Source of the DNA: Bradyrhizobium nivariense
GTDB lineage: Bacteria > Pseudomonadota > Alphaproteobacteria > Rhizobiales > Xanthobacteraceae
Assembly: GCF_029846715.1 (NCBI RefSeq)
Contig: NZ_JARVWW010000004.1
Coordinates: 248,001-312,000 of the forward strand
Length of the DNA stretch: 64,000 bases
Reading direction: 5' to 3'
Shown here: positions 1 through 8,233 of the stretch, in pieces
How the letters are laid out: the number at the start of each line of letters is the position of its first letter
Position numbering within the stretch: position 1 is the first letter of the stretch
Program-made: the position numbers and the translations under genes
Notes under the pieces: model-generated
What the model was told of the DNA's origin: nothing
Database searches by the model: none
The model's input: the letters and a program-made list of their open reading frames with translations, nothing else

Positions 1-336
1 GGTGTAGATCGCCATCTGCGGGTGGAACTGTGCCGGCTCGTCCAGCGTGCCGACCTTCAGGATCGCCGCAGGCAGACCCGGGACCTTGGTCACCAGATGC
101 GTGCCGCATTCGGCGCAGAATTCGCGTGTCACCGCGCGTTCGAGATCCTTGCGCGTGAATTGCTTGGGCTGCCCGGTGATGTAGCTGAAGCCGGCCGCCG
201 GCATCGCGATGAAGGTGTTGGGCGCGCCGCCCGAGATGTACTGGCACTCGCGACAATGACATTGGGCCTGCATCATCGGATCGCCCTCGGCCACGTAGCG
301 CACTTCGCCGCAATAGCATCCGCCTTCCAAACGCAT
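1..336 (-). CDS. GFA-family protein (CENP-V/GFA zinc-binding), 3' part missing
   Basis: Reading right to left from the ATG at 336, the product begins MRLEGGCYCGEVRYVAEGDP and runs off the left edge after about 112 residues. It carries the zinc-binding cysteine pattern of the GFA family (glutathione-dependent formaldehyde-activating enzyme/CENP-V): CYCG near residue 7, CHCREC near residue 29 and CAECGTH near residue 73. Family members are small cytosolic zinc proteins. Only some bind glutathione adducts, so the substrate is open. A GGAGGTCGT stretch lies just upstream of the ATG. The stop codon is outside the window. Confidence 0.88.
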   Translation of the reverse strand, partial: MRLEGGCYCGEVRYVAEGDPMMQAQCHCRECQYISGGAPNTFIAMPAAGFSYITGQPKQFTRKDLERAVTREFCAECGTHLVTKVPGLPAAILKVGTLDEPAQFHPQMAIYT

Positions 337-460
337 GACGACCTCCCGATTTGTTTTTCGTTGTGGTCGATATTTCTGCGCCGGCGCCTGGAATGGCAAT
401 CGTTTTCTTTTTGCCCGAGTGGACAAAAAGGAAATCACCCGGCGACCAGTCCTGCAGCGA

Positions 461-2059
461 CTATCTCTTGGCGAGCCCGCAGCCGTTGAATCCTCGTCCG
501 CGCCAGCACCCGCTGCTCATGCACTCTGCTTCCAGCCGTGGGCAGGCGGTCGAAGCGCAATCCGGGCGCCCGCCAAAGCCGACGCAAGCCACCGCGCACT
601 TGCTGCGCATGATGGAGCAGCTCATCCCGTTGCCGCCCGGCTTGGTCTGTGCTCCCTCGCGCCGTTCGGAAGGTGGAACGGCCGCATTGTCGTTGCGCTT
701 GGTGGCGCGCTTCGGATCGGATTGACCCTGATAGGGATCTCCGCTCGGCACCGAGATCTTGGAAAACTCGAAGCGACAGGGCCAGATAGTTTCAGTGCGG
801 ACGCCAGCCCCTTTGGAATCCTTCAGTTCGAGCACGATCTTGTATCGATAGGACGAGCCTGCGGGACGGTTCAGCGGATCCTTGTCGCCGATGACGCCGT
901 TGACCGAGATGGTGCTGCTGCCGTCCGCTTCGATCTTGCCGTCATAGCTCACGGAGCCGGGTTTACCTTCGTCCCCGAACACGGTGTGCAGCGCCCCGTC
1001 CTTGATGCGGAAGACATATTGGCGGTGCGATTCCGGAAAAGGCAGCTTGCTCTCGCAGCTTTCGTTGGCGATCCAGGTTCCGTCGAAGGTCGCGGGGCGC
1101 TTTGCGCTGTCGATGGATTTCGACAACAGCTCGATGCGGGATTTCGCCAGGTCTGCAAAGGCGCAAGAGGGGAAGCGCAGCAGATGATCCCTGAATGCCG
1201 TGACCGTCCCGAGCGCTTCCGCGCCGCGCCAATGCTCGGCCGCCTCAGTGCAGGGGTCAGTCCGAGGTGAGGACGGTGTCAGCGCCGCGGTTTCGGCCTT
1301 GCCGTTGAGGTAAAACTCGCCGAAGAAGGACAGCGACAGCTCGGGGACCTGTGAACCCTTGGTGCGCTGGTACACGCCCGCGCTGATCGTCTGGAACACT
1401 GTGTTGATGTTGTCCCTGTCACCGATGTGCTCCAGGAACGCTCTGGTATAGGGGCTGTTGCGGCCGTTGCCATCATCGGCCGTGCGCCCGGCCTGGGTCG
1501 CATAGGAGATGATGGTGCCCTCCGGGCTCTCCATCTTGGCCAGCCCGCGGCTGACGGTCACGCCGCGACCCTGTCCGATGTTTCGCCGAAGCTCGTCGGC
1601 GAATGGATTGTCGCGGCAGGCGTCGAGCACGAAGATGCGGAGGTTCTTGGCCTGCTGCAGGTCCGCGAGGATCTCGTCGGCACGCACCAGGCGCCGCAGA
1701 TCGACCTCGTCGCGCACGACGGCATCGACCGGCACCAGATAGTTGACGCCTGCGAACTGGAGGGCGTGGCCGCTGTAATAGAACAGGGCAACGTCGGCAC
1801 CGCGGGCCTCGCGCGCGAAGCGAAGAACAGTCTCCTGCATGGCGGCCTGATCGAGATCGGTCGCGATCAGAGGATCGAATCCCGATCGCTTCAGGACCGC
1901 GCCGACGTCAGCCGCATCATTGGTCGGATTCGCGAGTGTGGGAACGTTCCTGTAGGCGCCGTTGCCGATCACCAGCGCGACGCGCTTGTCAGCCTTGGCG
2001 TCGAGGGCCGACAGAGCAAGCGACAGGAAACACAGGGCCAGGCAATGCAGCAAACGCAT
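461..2059 (-). CDS. Secreted caspase-like (peptidase C14) protein
   Basis: 532 residues from the ATG at 2059, chosen because it starts a Sec-type signal peptide (MRLLHCLALCFLSLALSALD, then AKA). A longer frame from 2167 has no signal. The caspase p20-like domain covers about residues 25-240: strand VALVIGNGAYRN, catalytic His98 in YYSGHALQ and catalytic Cys148 in VLDACRDNPF. The second half (about 270-532) is a Cys-containing tail with no domain I recognise. Bacterial caspase homologues (orthocaspases/metacaspases) usually cleave after Arg or Lys; export to the periplasm is inferred from the signal. Transcription converges on nothing nearby, and amtB1 ends upstream behind a terminator. Confidence 0.88.
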   Translation of the reverse strand: MRLLHCLALCFLSLALSALDAKADKRVALVIGNGAYRNVPTLANPTNDAADVGAVLKRSGFDPLIATDLDQAAMQETVLRFAREARGADVALFYYSGHALQFAGVNYLVPVDAVVRDEVDLRRLVRADEILADLQQAKNLRIFVLDACRDNPFADELRRNIGQGRGVTVSRGLAKMESPEGTIISYATQAGRTADDGNGRNSPYTRAFLEHIGDRDNINTVFQTISAGVYQRTKGSQVPELSLSFFGEFYLNGKAETAALTPSSPRTDPCTEAAEHWRGAEALGTVTAFRDHLLRFPSCAFADLAKSRIELLSKSIDSAKRPATFDGTWIANESCESKLPFPESHRQYVFRIKDGALHTVFGDEGKPGSVSYDGKIEADGSSTISVNGVIGDKDPLNRPAGSSYRYKIVLELKDSKGAGVRTETIWPCRFEFSKISVPSGDPYQGQSDPKRATKRNDNAAVPPSERREGAQTKPGGNGMSCSIMRSKCAVACVGFGGRPDCASTACPRLEAECMSSGCWRGRGFNGCGLAKR

Positions 2060-2159
2060 AAGATCGGGCTCCCAATGGGAGCATGATACGCGCCGGTATC
2101 GAGACAATGCAATTTGGCTCTGCGCCGGTTCCGCCGCTGCGACGATGCGGCGCGCCAAA

Positions 2160-2200
2160 AAGAACAAAAAGAAAGGGGCTCCAACTTGCGCTGGAGCCCC
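2160..2200 (-). terminator. Intrinsic terminator after amtB1
   Basis: On the minus strand, a 9-bp stem GGGGCTCCA/TGGAGCCCC with an 8-nt loop (2175-2200) is followed by a T-rich run (TTTCTTTTTGTTCTTTTT). It lies about 85 nt after the amtB1 stop and before the caspase-like gene, so it should end glnK1-amtB1 transcripts. Confidence 0.8.
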
Positions 2201-2284
2201 TCAACGGTCGGGACATTGCCGGGTATGTGCCCCAAACCGTAGTTGTGGACGCGACCCCCGAAGAGGCCGCGTCCGGGAGGAGAC

Positions 2285-3733
2285 TTACATGTTGTAGGCG
2301 CGCTCGGTGTGCTCGGTGATGTCGAGGCCTTCACGCTCGGTCTCGACATTGGCGCGGAGGCCAACGATCACATCGACGACCTTGTAGAGGATCGCCGAAC
2401 CGACGCCCGACCACACCAGCGTGGTGCAGACGGCTTCGATCTGGGAGATCATCTGCGCCGCGAAATCGTAATCGGCAACCTTGGGCGGGATCGCGGTGTA
2501 GTCGATGATGCCCGCGCCGCCGAGGGCCGGGTTCACCAGGATGCCGGTGCCGAGGGCGCCGACGATGCCGCCGATGCAGTGCACGCCGAACACGTCGAGG
2601 GAGTCATCGTAGCCCAGCGCGTTCTTCACGACGGTGCAGAAGAACAGGCAGACCACGCCAACCACGAGACCGAGGACGATCGCACCCATCACACCGGAGA
2701 AGCCGGCGGCAGGCGTGACGGCCACGAGGCCCGCAACAGCGCCGGAGATGACGCCGAGCACCGACGGATGACCCTTCACGATCCACTCCGCGAACATCCA
2801 CGACAGCGCGGCGGCTGCGGTGGCGACGAAGGAGTTGGTCATGGCGAGGGCAGCGCCGCCGTTGGCTTCCAGGTTGGAGCCGGCGTTGAAGCCGAACCAG
2901 CCGACCCAGAGCAGCGAGGCGCCGATCATCGACATGGTCAGCGAGTGCGGAGCCATCAGCTCCTTGCCGTAGCCGGTGCGCTTGCCGATCAGGAGAGCGC
3001 CGACGAGACCTGCAATGCCGGCGTTGATGTGCACCACGGTGCCGCCAGCGAAGTCGATCGCGCCCTTCTTGAAGATCCAGCCGGCGTCGGCGTTGATCTC
3101 GTCGAGCTTGGCCTGCGCCGCGGTCTTCGCTGCGCCATCAGCCGCAGCAGCAAGCGCCTTGGCAGCATCCTGGATCGCGTCCGGGCCGGGCCAGTACCAG
3201 ACCATGTGCGCGATCGGGAAGTAGATCAGCGTGACCCAGAGCGGGATGAACAGCGCGACCGCCGAGAACTTCATGCGCTCGGCGAAGGCGCCGACGATGA
3301 GGGCGGGCGTGATCGCCGCGAAGGTCATCTGGAAGCACATATAGATGAGCTCCGAGATGTTGGCGTCGACCGAGAAGGTCGCAGCCTTCGAGTCGGTGGT
3401 GACGCCCATCATGAAGGCCTTGGAGAAGCCGCCGATGAAGTCGGAGCCGCCGGTGAAGGCGAGGCTGTAGCCGTACACGGCCCAGATCACGGTGACGACG
3501 CAGACGGTGTAGAACACCTGCATCAGCACCGAGAGCATGTTCTTGGAACGAACGAGGCCGCCGTAGAACAGCGCGAGGCCCGGGATCGTCATCAACAGCA
3601 CGAGCACTGTCGATGTCAGCATCCAGGCGTTGTCTCCCTTGTTGACCGTTGGCTCGGCATAGGCTGCGGTCGCAGCGAACAGGCCGACTGCGAGAGCCGC
3701 CAATCCCGCGCCATAGGGACGCTTAAACGTCAT
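2285..3733 (-). CDS. amtB: Ammonium transporter AmtB (copy 1)
   Basis: 482 residues. The ATG at 3733 has GGAGTG upstream and begins a cleavable signal sequence (MTFKRPYGAGLAALAVGLFA, ending about ATAAYAEP). Ammonium transporter hallmarks include the WMLTSTVLVLLMTIPGLALF helix, the first pore histidine in GGTVVHINAG and the second in VFGVHCIGG. The expected length and 11-helix pattern suggest a trimeric inner-membrane NH4+/NH3 conductor. It contains an Ala/Lys-rich insert (about residues 195-220) between helices that copy 2 lacks. It follows glnK1 by 37 nt, the classical glnK-amtB operon, in which GlnK plugs the channel when ammonium is plentiful. Confidence 0.97.
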   Translation of the reverse strand: MTFKRPYGAGLAALAVGLFAATAAYAEPTVNKGDNAWMLTSTVLVLLMTIPGLALFYGGLVRSKNMLSVLMQVFYTVCVVTVIWAVYGYSLAFTGGSDFIGGFSKAFMMGVTTDSKAATFSVDANISELIYMCFQMTFAAITPALIVGAFAERMKFSAVALFIPLWVTLIYFPIAHMVWYWPGPDAIQDAAKALAAAADGAAKTAAQAKLDEINADAGWIFKKGAIDFAGGTVVHINAGIAGLVGALLIGKRTGYGKELMAPHSLTMSMIGASLLWVGWFGFNAGSNLEANGGAALAMTNSFVATAAAALSWMFAEWIVKGHPSVLGVISGAVAGLVAVTPAAGFSGVMGAIVLGLVVGVVCLFFCTVVKNALGYDDSLDVFGVHCIGGIVGALGTGILVNPALGGAGIIDYTAIPPKVADYDFAAQMISQIEAVCTTLVWSGVGSAILYKVVDVIVGLRANVETEREGLDITEHTERAYNM

Positions 3734-3770
3734 TTTATTCACTCCTGATTGGTAAAGGTTGAGCGCGAAA

Positions 3771-4109
3771 TCAGAGGGCCGCGGCATCGGCCTCGCCGGT
3801 GCGGATGCGAACCGCATGGTCGAGATTGATGACGAAGATCTTGCCGTCGCCGATCTGTCCGGTTTTCGCGGCGGACGTGATGGCATCGATGGTCTTGTCG
3901 ACCTGGTCGGAGGCGACAGCGACCTCGATCTTGATCTTGGGCAGGAAGCTCACGGCATATTCGGCGCCGCGATAGATTTCCGTATGGCCCTTCTGGCGGC
4001 CATATCCCTTGACTTCCGTCACCGTGAGACCGTGAACGCCGATGGCGGTCAGGGCGTCACGGACTTCTTCCAGCTTGAATGGCTTGATAATCGCCATAAC
4101 AATTTTCAT
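3771..4109 (-). CDS. glnK: Nitrogen regulatory protein PII (GlnK, copy 1)
   Basis: 112 residues from ATG 4109, starting [20 protein letters not shown], the canonical PII N-terminus. The T-loop [18 protein letters not shown] is complete with the uridylylatable Tyr51, and the B-loop ([10 protein letters not shown]) and C-loop are present. PII proteins sense 2-oxoglutarate and ATP/ADP and block AmtB when deuridylylated. It is first in an operon with amtB1. A near-consensus sigma-54 promoter lies about 110 nt upstream, so NtrC control under nitrogen limitation is likely. Confidence 0.97.
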   Translation of the reverse strand: MKIVMAIIKPFKLEEVRDALTAIGVHGLTVTEVKGYGRQKGHTEIYRGAEYAVSFLPKIKIEVAVASDQVDKTIDAITSAAKTGQIGDGKIFVINLDHAVRIRTGEADAAAL

Positions 4110-4435
4110 GGGTCCTATCCCCGCTTGGGCCCGGTCCGGACGTGGGCCCGGGCGTTTCTCGACTGGTTCGCCACGAGGGAGAAAGTTCACTACGCGGGCA
4201 CAGCCAGGACCCTTAGAATCAAATGCCGTGCCAGATCGGGCGTGTTGCCTAACGGACTATGAAAACGGGTGTTTTCGCGTTTGACGCGTATTGCTGTGCA
4301 GTGCGCTATTACGTCGCGCTCAAAACGTGGTCAGGCCTGCTCAAAATACAGGCAGGACAGGCTGCCGACATAATGTTGCTCATGGGTCGGGCAGTAGAAA
4401 GGTATCTAATTATAGGTGGATGCCTCGTTGGCGCG
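4110..4435. other. Intergenic upstream region of glnK1
   Basis: This stretch holds the glnK1 leader and the sigma-54-like promoter at 4218-4233. The remainder (4234-4435) is less G+C-rich than its surroundings and contains no ORF I believe; it would be the place to look for NtrC binding sites. Confidence 0.5.
4218..4233 (-). promoter_or_regulatory. Probable sigma-54 (-24/-12) promoter of glnK1-amtB1
   Basis: The minus strand reads TGGCACGGCATTTGAT against the consensus TGGCACG-N4-TTGCW. The GG doublet and spacing are exact, and only the C of the GC doublet is A. The position, about 110 nt before the glnK1 ATG, suits a nitrogen-regulated operon. I could not identify a convincing NtrC enhancer site upstream. 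Confidence 0.7.
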
Positions 4436-4572
4436 CTTCGCCATGCGGGGCAATGTCCAGCCTTCCAATTCATACTCACGCGAGACGCGCAAGCCACGAG
4501 CGGCGCGAACGTCTTGAGCAAGACGAAGCGCGCCTGCCGACCCAGATGAAGGTGACGGCCCACCCCAACTGA
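4436..4572 (-). pseudogene. Decayed 3' fragment of an ammonium transporter gene
   Basis: The minus strand from about 4572 to 4436 aligns with the last ~45 codons of amtB2. One frame reads RHLHLGRQARFVLLK and the next reads LRVSREYELEGWTLPRMAK; the intact amtB2 has VWSAGVSFVLLK followed by LRVSREHELEGLDISQHGE. Between shared anchors CTTGAGCA and CGCGCAAG the fragment has 19 nt where amtB2 has 20, so a one-base deletion explains the frame switch. No 5' portion is visible; clpP begins at once on the other side. It is therefore a relic and not a functional gene. Confidence 0.8.
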
Positions 4573-4589
4573 AGCCTGCTGGCGGCCCG

Positions 4590-5192
4590 TCAGGCGGCGC
4601 TGCGTTCCGCAAACACCTTGTCGATCAGCCCCCAGTCGACCGCCTGCTGGGCGGTCATGAAGTGGTCGCGGTCCAGGGTCCGTTCCACGTCCTGCTCAGG
4701 GCGCCCGCAATGTTGTGCATAGAGCCGGATGATGCGGCGCTTGGTTTCCTGCATTTCGGTGGCATGGATCAGGATGTCGGACGCTTGGCCCTGAAAGCCG
4801 CCCAGCGGCTGATGCACGTGAAGGCTCGCATTGGGCAGGGCGGCGCGGTGACCGGGCTCGCCGGCCATCAGCAGGAACGAGCCCATGGAGCGCGCGGTGC
4901 CCATGCACAGCGTATGGACCGGCGCCTTGATGAATTGCATGGTGTCGTACATCGCGAGGCCACTGGTGACCACGCCGCCATAGGAATTGATGTAGAGATT
5001 GATCGGCTTGTTCGGATTCTCAGCCTCCAGGAACAAGAGCTGTGCGCAAACCAGTCCGGACATCGCATCATTGACCTCGCCGTTGAGGAAGATGATGCGC
5101 TCGCGCAAGAGCCGCGAATAGATGTCGAAGGATCGCTCGCCACGGGTGGACTGTTCGACGACCATAGGGACGAGTTGCAGCATGTCGCGCAT
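4590..5192 (-). CDS. clpP: ATP-dependent Clp protease proteolytic subunit (ClpP paralogue)
   Basis: 200 residues. ATG 5192 is preceded by GGAGG at 6 nt. The serine-peptidase triad is intact: Ser102 in [13 protein letters not shown], His127 in HVHQPLGG and Asp176 in LDRDHFM. ClpP forms 14-mers that degrade substrates unfolded by ClpX or ClpA in the cytosol. The N-terminus ([20 protein letters not shown]) is complete. It is not next to clpX or lon here, so this is probably a secondary clpP copy; genomes of this group commonly have several. TAR instead of QAA before SMG also marks it as divergent. Confidence 0.95.
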   Translation of the reverse strand: MRDMLQLVPMVVEQSTRGERSFDIYSRLLRERIIFLNGEVNDAMSGLVCAQLLFLEAENPNKPINLYINSYGGVVTSGLAMYDTMQFIKAPVHTLCMGTARSMGSFLLMAGEPGHRAALPNASLHVHQPLGGFQGQASDILIHATEMQETKRRIIRLYAQHCGRPEQDVERTLDRDHFMTAQQAVDWGLIDKVFAERSAA

Positions 5193-5235
5193 CGGCGACC
5201 TCCATTTCTGCAGGTGATGAAGTCTTTTTGCCGTT

Positions 5236-5330
5236 AGAGCGTTTTCGAGCGAAGTGGATACCGGTTCGCGTCAAGAATACGCGTCAAACAAGAATCTAGA
5301 GCTCCGTTCCGATCCCATCGGAACGGGGCT
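5236..5330 (-). repeat. Mosaic palindromic intergenic repeat (type A)
   Basis: Read on the minus strand it consists of a 14-bp hairpin (5300-5330, one G-T wobble) abutting the SRPBCC stop codon, the linker TTCTTGTTTGA, and a second imperfect palindrome ending near GAAAACGCTC. The linker nearly matches TTATTGTTTGA in the composite repeat at 11851-11951. From memory, closely similar units are scattered through Bradyrhizobium-type genomes. The hairpin may also serve as terminator for the arsR operon. Confidence 0.6.
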
Positions 5331-5701
5331 CAGGCCGCGCGCATCAGGCAGCAATTGGCGTTGGCCGCCTGCGGCAGCTTTGCTCGATCGTCGCAGGCTT
5401 GCTGGATGATGCGAACGCGGGTGCCGCCGGCTTCGTTCGGTTCGATCCGGAAGATGACGTAGCTTTCGCGAAATGGCGGTTCGGAATCACGAAGCCGGTA
5501 GCGCACCTCTTCGCCCACGATCGATGATTCAGGCTCGGCGCCCACAAGGTCGGAATCCGGCAGCCAGCGCTCGCGCAGGGCCGGAATGGTCACAGCGCGC
5601 CAGACCTTTGCCGGTGCCGCATCGAGGTCGTATTCGAGCACCAGGTCTGTTTCGAGCACCAAGTCTGCGTCGGGATGATCAGGCTTCACTGCGTCGCTCA
5701 T
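5330..5701 (-). CDS. SRPBCC (AHSA1/ARO10-type) domain protein
   Basis: 123 residues from ATG 5701 (MSDAVKPDHPDADLVLETDL). It belongs to the START/AHSA1-like fold: strand VLEYDLDAAPAKVWRAVTIP, the typical ALRERWL turn and the later FRESYVIFRIEPNEAGGTRVRI strands. These proteins bind small hydrophobic ligands or act as Hsp90-activator-like domains; the ligand here is unknown. It follows an arsR gene, a very common pairing for this family. The start overlaps a 4 x 16 bp tandem repeat that also contains the arsR stop, so spacing between the two genes has been altered by duplication. Confidence 0.85.
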   Translation of the reverse strand: MSDAVKPDHPDADLVLETDLVLEYDLDAAPAKVWRAVTIPALRERWLPDSDLVGAEPESSIVGEEVRYRLRDSEPPFRESYVIFRIEPNEAGGTRVRIIQQACDDRAKLPQAANANCCLMRAA

Positions 5702-5763
5702 TGATCCAGGTCCTTGTTGATCCAGGTCCTTATTGGTCCAGGTCCTTATTGGTCCATGTCCTT
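5700..5763. repeat. 4 x 16-bp tandem repeat at the arsR/SRPBCC junction
   Basis: Four consecutive 16-mers of the form ATTGGTCCAGGTCCTT (two copies have GA in place of GG, one has CAT in place of CAG). On the coding strand the first copy encodes the ArsR C-terminal KDMDQ and stop. The last copy runs into the ATG of the SRPBCC gene. The period is not a multiple of three. Confidence 0.9.
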
Positions 5764-6060
5764 CAAGAGATCGGCGAGCGCTTCCATGCGCTTCGGCCAA
5801 TAGGCGCGGTAGCGCGCGAGCCATGTCCCGATGGTGGCGATCCCGTCCGGGTCGACCTCATAGTTCACAAAGCGGCCCTGCCGCTGTTCACGCACCAGGC
5901 CTGCCGCACGCAGCACCGCGAGATGCTGCGACATCGCCGGCTGGCTGATCTCCAAGCCATCGCGCAAAGCGCTGGCATTCAGGCTTCCGCCAGCGAGCTT
6001 TTCAAAGACCTTTCGGCGCGTCGGGTCGGCCAGCGCCTTGAAGATATCTGCTTCGATCAT
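5746..6060 (-). CDS. ArsR-family transcriptional regulator
   Basis: 104 residues from ATG 6060 (MIEADIFKALADPTRRKVFE). It is a winged-helix repressor: the helix-turn-helix covers about residues 30-65 (ALRDGLEISQPAMSQHLAVL) followed by the wing VREQRQGRFVNYEV. No metal-binding cysteine pair is visible, so it is unlikely to be a classical metal sensor. Regulators of this subgroup usually control an adjacent SRPBCC gene, which follows here. A palindrome in the leader (6067-6086) is the likely autoregulatory site. Confidence 0.93.
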   Translation of the reverse strand: MIEADIFKALADPTRRKVFEKLAGGSLNASALRDGLEISQPAMSQHLAVLRAAGLVREQRQGRFVNYEVDPDGIATIGTWLARYRAYWPKRMEALADLLKDMDQ

Positions 6061-6066
6061 GACAAC

Positions 6067-6086
6067 ACATAAGCATACGCTTATGT
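6067..6086. promoter_or_regulatory. Probable ArsR operator
   Basis: Perfect 8-bp inverted repeat ACATAAGC-ATAC-GCTTATGT, 6 nt upstream of the arsR ATG. Position and symmetry fit an autoregulatory ArsR-family site. Confidence 0.75.
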
Positions 6087-6146
6087 ATTGCGCAAGCCCC
6101 GAAACGGCCTCAGGCTGCCCGGCGCTTCGAGCAACCCGCTGGCAGC

Positions 6147-7448
6147 TTACTGCAGCGCCTCGCCGTGCTGCGAAATATCCAGTCCTTCGAGCTCGTGCTC
6201 ACGGGATACGCGCAAGGGAACGAACAGGCCGACCAGCTTGAGCAGGACGAAGCTCACGCCCGCCGACCAGACGAAGGTGACGGCGACCCCGTAGAACTGG
6301 ATCAGAAGCTGCTGCGGATGGCCTTCGAGCAGGCCGGCGGTGCCGCCGATCGCGCTGGTTGCGAACAATCCGGCCAGCAGGGTGCCGGTCAGCCCGCCGA
6401 TGCCGTGGACGCCGAACACGTCGAGCGAATCGTCATAGTCGAAGCGGTGCTTCAGCCAGGTGCAGGCCCAGTAGCAGACGAGGCCTGCGATCACGCCGAT
6501 GACGATACCGTGCCAGGGCGCCACGAATCCCGAGGCCGGCGTGATGGTGCCGAGGCCGGCCACCGCGCCGGAGATCATGCCGAGCACGGAAGGCTTGCGC
6601 CGCGTCGACCATTCGATCGCGCCCCAGGTCAGCGCGCCGGAGCAGGCTGCGAGATGGGTCGCGATGATCGCCAGCACCGCGCGCGAATTGGCCGCGCCCG
6701 CCGAGCCGCCGTTGAAGCCGAACCAGCCGACCCACAACAGGCCGGTGCCCATCACCGCGAGCGACAGATCGAACGGCGAGAGATTTTCGGTGCCGTAGCC
6801 ATGACGGCGTCCCATCACCTTCGCTGCGACGAGGCCAGCCGTGCCGGCCGACAGATGCACCACGAGGCCCCCGGCGAAATCCAGCACGCCCATGCCGGCG
6901 AGGAAGCCGCCGCCCCACACCCAATGCGCCAGCGGAATGTAGACGAAGATGAACCAGGCGACCGAGAACAGCAGATAGGCCGAGAACCGCATCCGGTCGG
7001 CGACCGAGCCCGCGACCAGCGCCACCGTGATGATTGCAAACGTCATCTGGTACAGCATGAACAGCGCTTCCGGGATCGTCTTCGCCGCCGGGTTGACGCT
7101 GTCCATGGTCATGCCGGCGAGGAACCAGCGGTCGAGCGTGCCGATCCACGGGCCGTCGCCGACGAAGCACAGCGAATAGCCGAACGCGACCCAGAGAATG
7201 GAGATGATCGTCACCGCGGCGAGGCTCTGCGCCATGGTGGCGAGCACGTTCTTCTTGCGCACCATGCCGGAATAGAACAGCGCGAGCCCCGGGATCGTCA
7301 TCATCAGCACCAGCGCGGTGGCGACGATCATCCAGGCGGTGTCGGCGGTGCTGATCTCGGAGCCCCCGGCGCGCGCCGGCGAAGCCATGATCGAGACAAA
7401 CCCGACCGACGCAGCCATAGCAGCCGCGCGGCGCAACAATCCCGCCAT
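6147..7448 (-). CDS. amtB: Ammonium transporter AmtB (copy 2)
   Basis: 433 residues from ATG 7448 (GGGGG upstream), with a signal peptide (MAGLLRRAAAMAASVGFVSI ... ARAGG). Pore histidines are in GGLVVHLSAG and VFGVHGIGGLTG; the twin-helix core AWMIVATALVLMMTIPGLAL matches copy 1. It is shorter than amtB1 because the Ala-rich insert is missing, and ends LRVSREHELEGLDISQHGEA. It lies downstream of glnK2 but 208 nt away, with a repeat element in between. This makes a second full glnK-amtB unit in the same neighbourhood. Confidence 0.97.
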   Translation of the reverse strand: MAGLLRRAAAMAASVGFVSIMASPARAGGSEISTADTAWMIVATALVLMMTIPGLALFYSGMVRKKNVLATMAQSLAAVTIISILWVAFGYSLCFVGDGPWIGTLDRWFLAGMTMDSVNPAAKTIPEALFMLYQMTFAIITVALVAGSVADRMRFSAYLLFSVAWFIFVYIPLAHWVWGGGFLAGMGVLDFAGGLVVHLSAGTAGLVAAKVMGRRHGYGTENLSPFDLSLAVMGTGLLWVGWFGFNGGSAGAANSRAVLAIIATHLAACSGALTWGAIEWSTRRKPSVLGMISGAVAGLGTITPASGFVAPWHGIVIGVIAGLVCYWACTWLKHRFDYDDSLDVFGVHGIGGLTGTLLAGLFATSAIGGTAGLLEGHPQQLLIQFYGVAVTFVWSAGVSFVLLKLVGLFVPLRVSREHELEGLDISQHGEALQ

Positions 7449-7545
7449 GTCGTTTCCCCCAGCATAATGATTGCGTCGCACGCAGTGGCGTCGTTGCCCG
7501 GTGCGATCTTGATAAGAGTCAGTCCTACTGTGTCACCGCACTCCG

Positions 7546-7654
7546 CCCTCATCCTGAGGAGCCCGCGACAAGCGGGCGTCTCGAAGGATGGCCGCGGGCT
7601 AGAGCCGGGCCTTCATGGTTCGAGACGCGCGTTCCGCGCTCCTCACCATGAGGG
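7546..7654. repeat. Interspersed inverted repeat between glnK2 and amtB2
   Basis: Ends are CCCTCATCCTGAGGAG and CTCCTCACCATGAGGG, with internal complementary blocks CGTCTCGAAGGATGG and CATGGTTCGAGACGCG. The ~110-nt element fills most of the 208-nt gap inside the glnK2-amtB2 unit. From memory, near-identical elements are abundant in alphaproteobacterial genomes of this group. Confidence 0.7.
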
Positions 7655-7656
7655 CT

Positions 7657-8046
<390 letters not shown>

Positions 8047-8233
8047 TCAATCTGGCATCTTTCGGGGCAAATGGCATAAAAATGTTGCAGATTGAAGCGG
8101 AAAAACGTTGGGCCATGTGAACGGCCGCCTCTGTACAGGGCAGCCGTTCATCCTCCACAATGCGTTTTTGGCATGGATGCGATGAACCCAAGCGTCCCGG
8201 CCGGTACAAAAGTATGTTTGAGGGGGACGTTTC

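Noticed and set aside
2243..3748. A 501-codon open frame antisense to amtB1
   Set aside because: Its product is His/Asp/Glu/Arg-rich low-complexity sequence, as expected for the shadow of a G+C-rich gene, and the opposite strand is a full-length AmtB.
8072..8089. TGGCAT ... TTGCA resembling a sigma-54 promoter upstream of the GYF gene
   Set aside because: The gap between the GG and GC doublets is 12 nt; the sigma-54 spacing is strictly 10.
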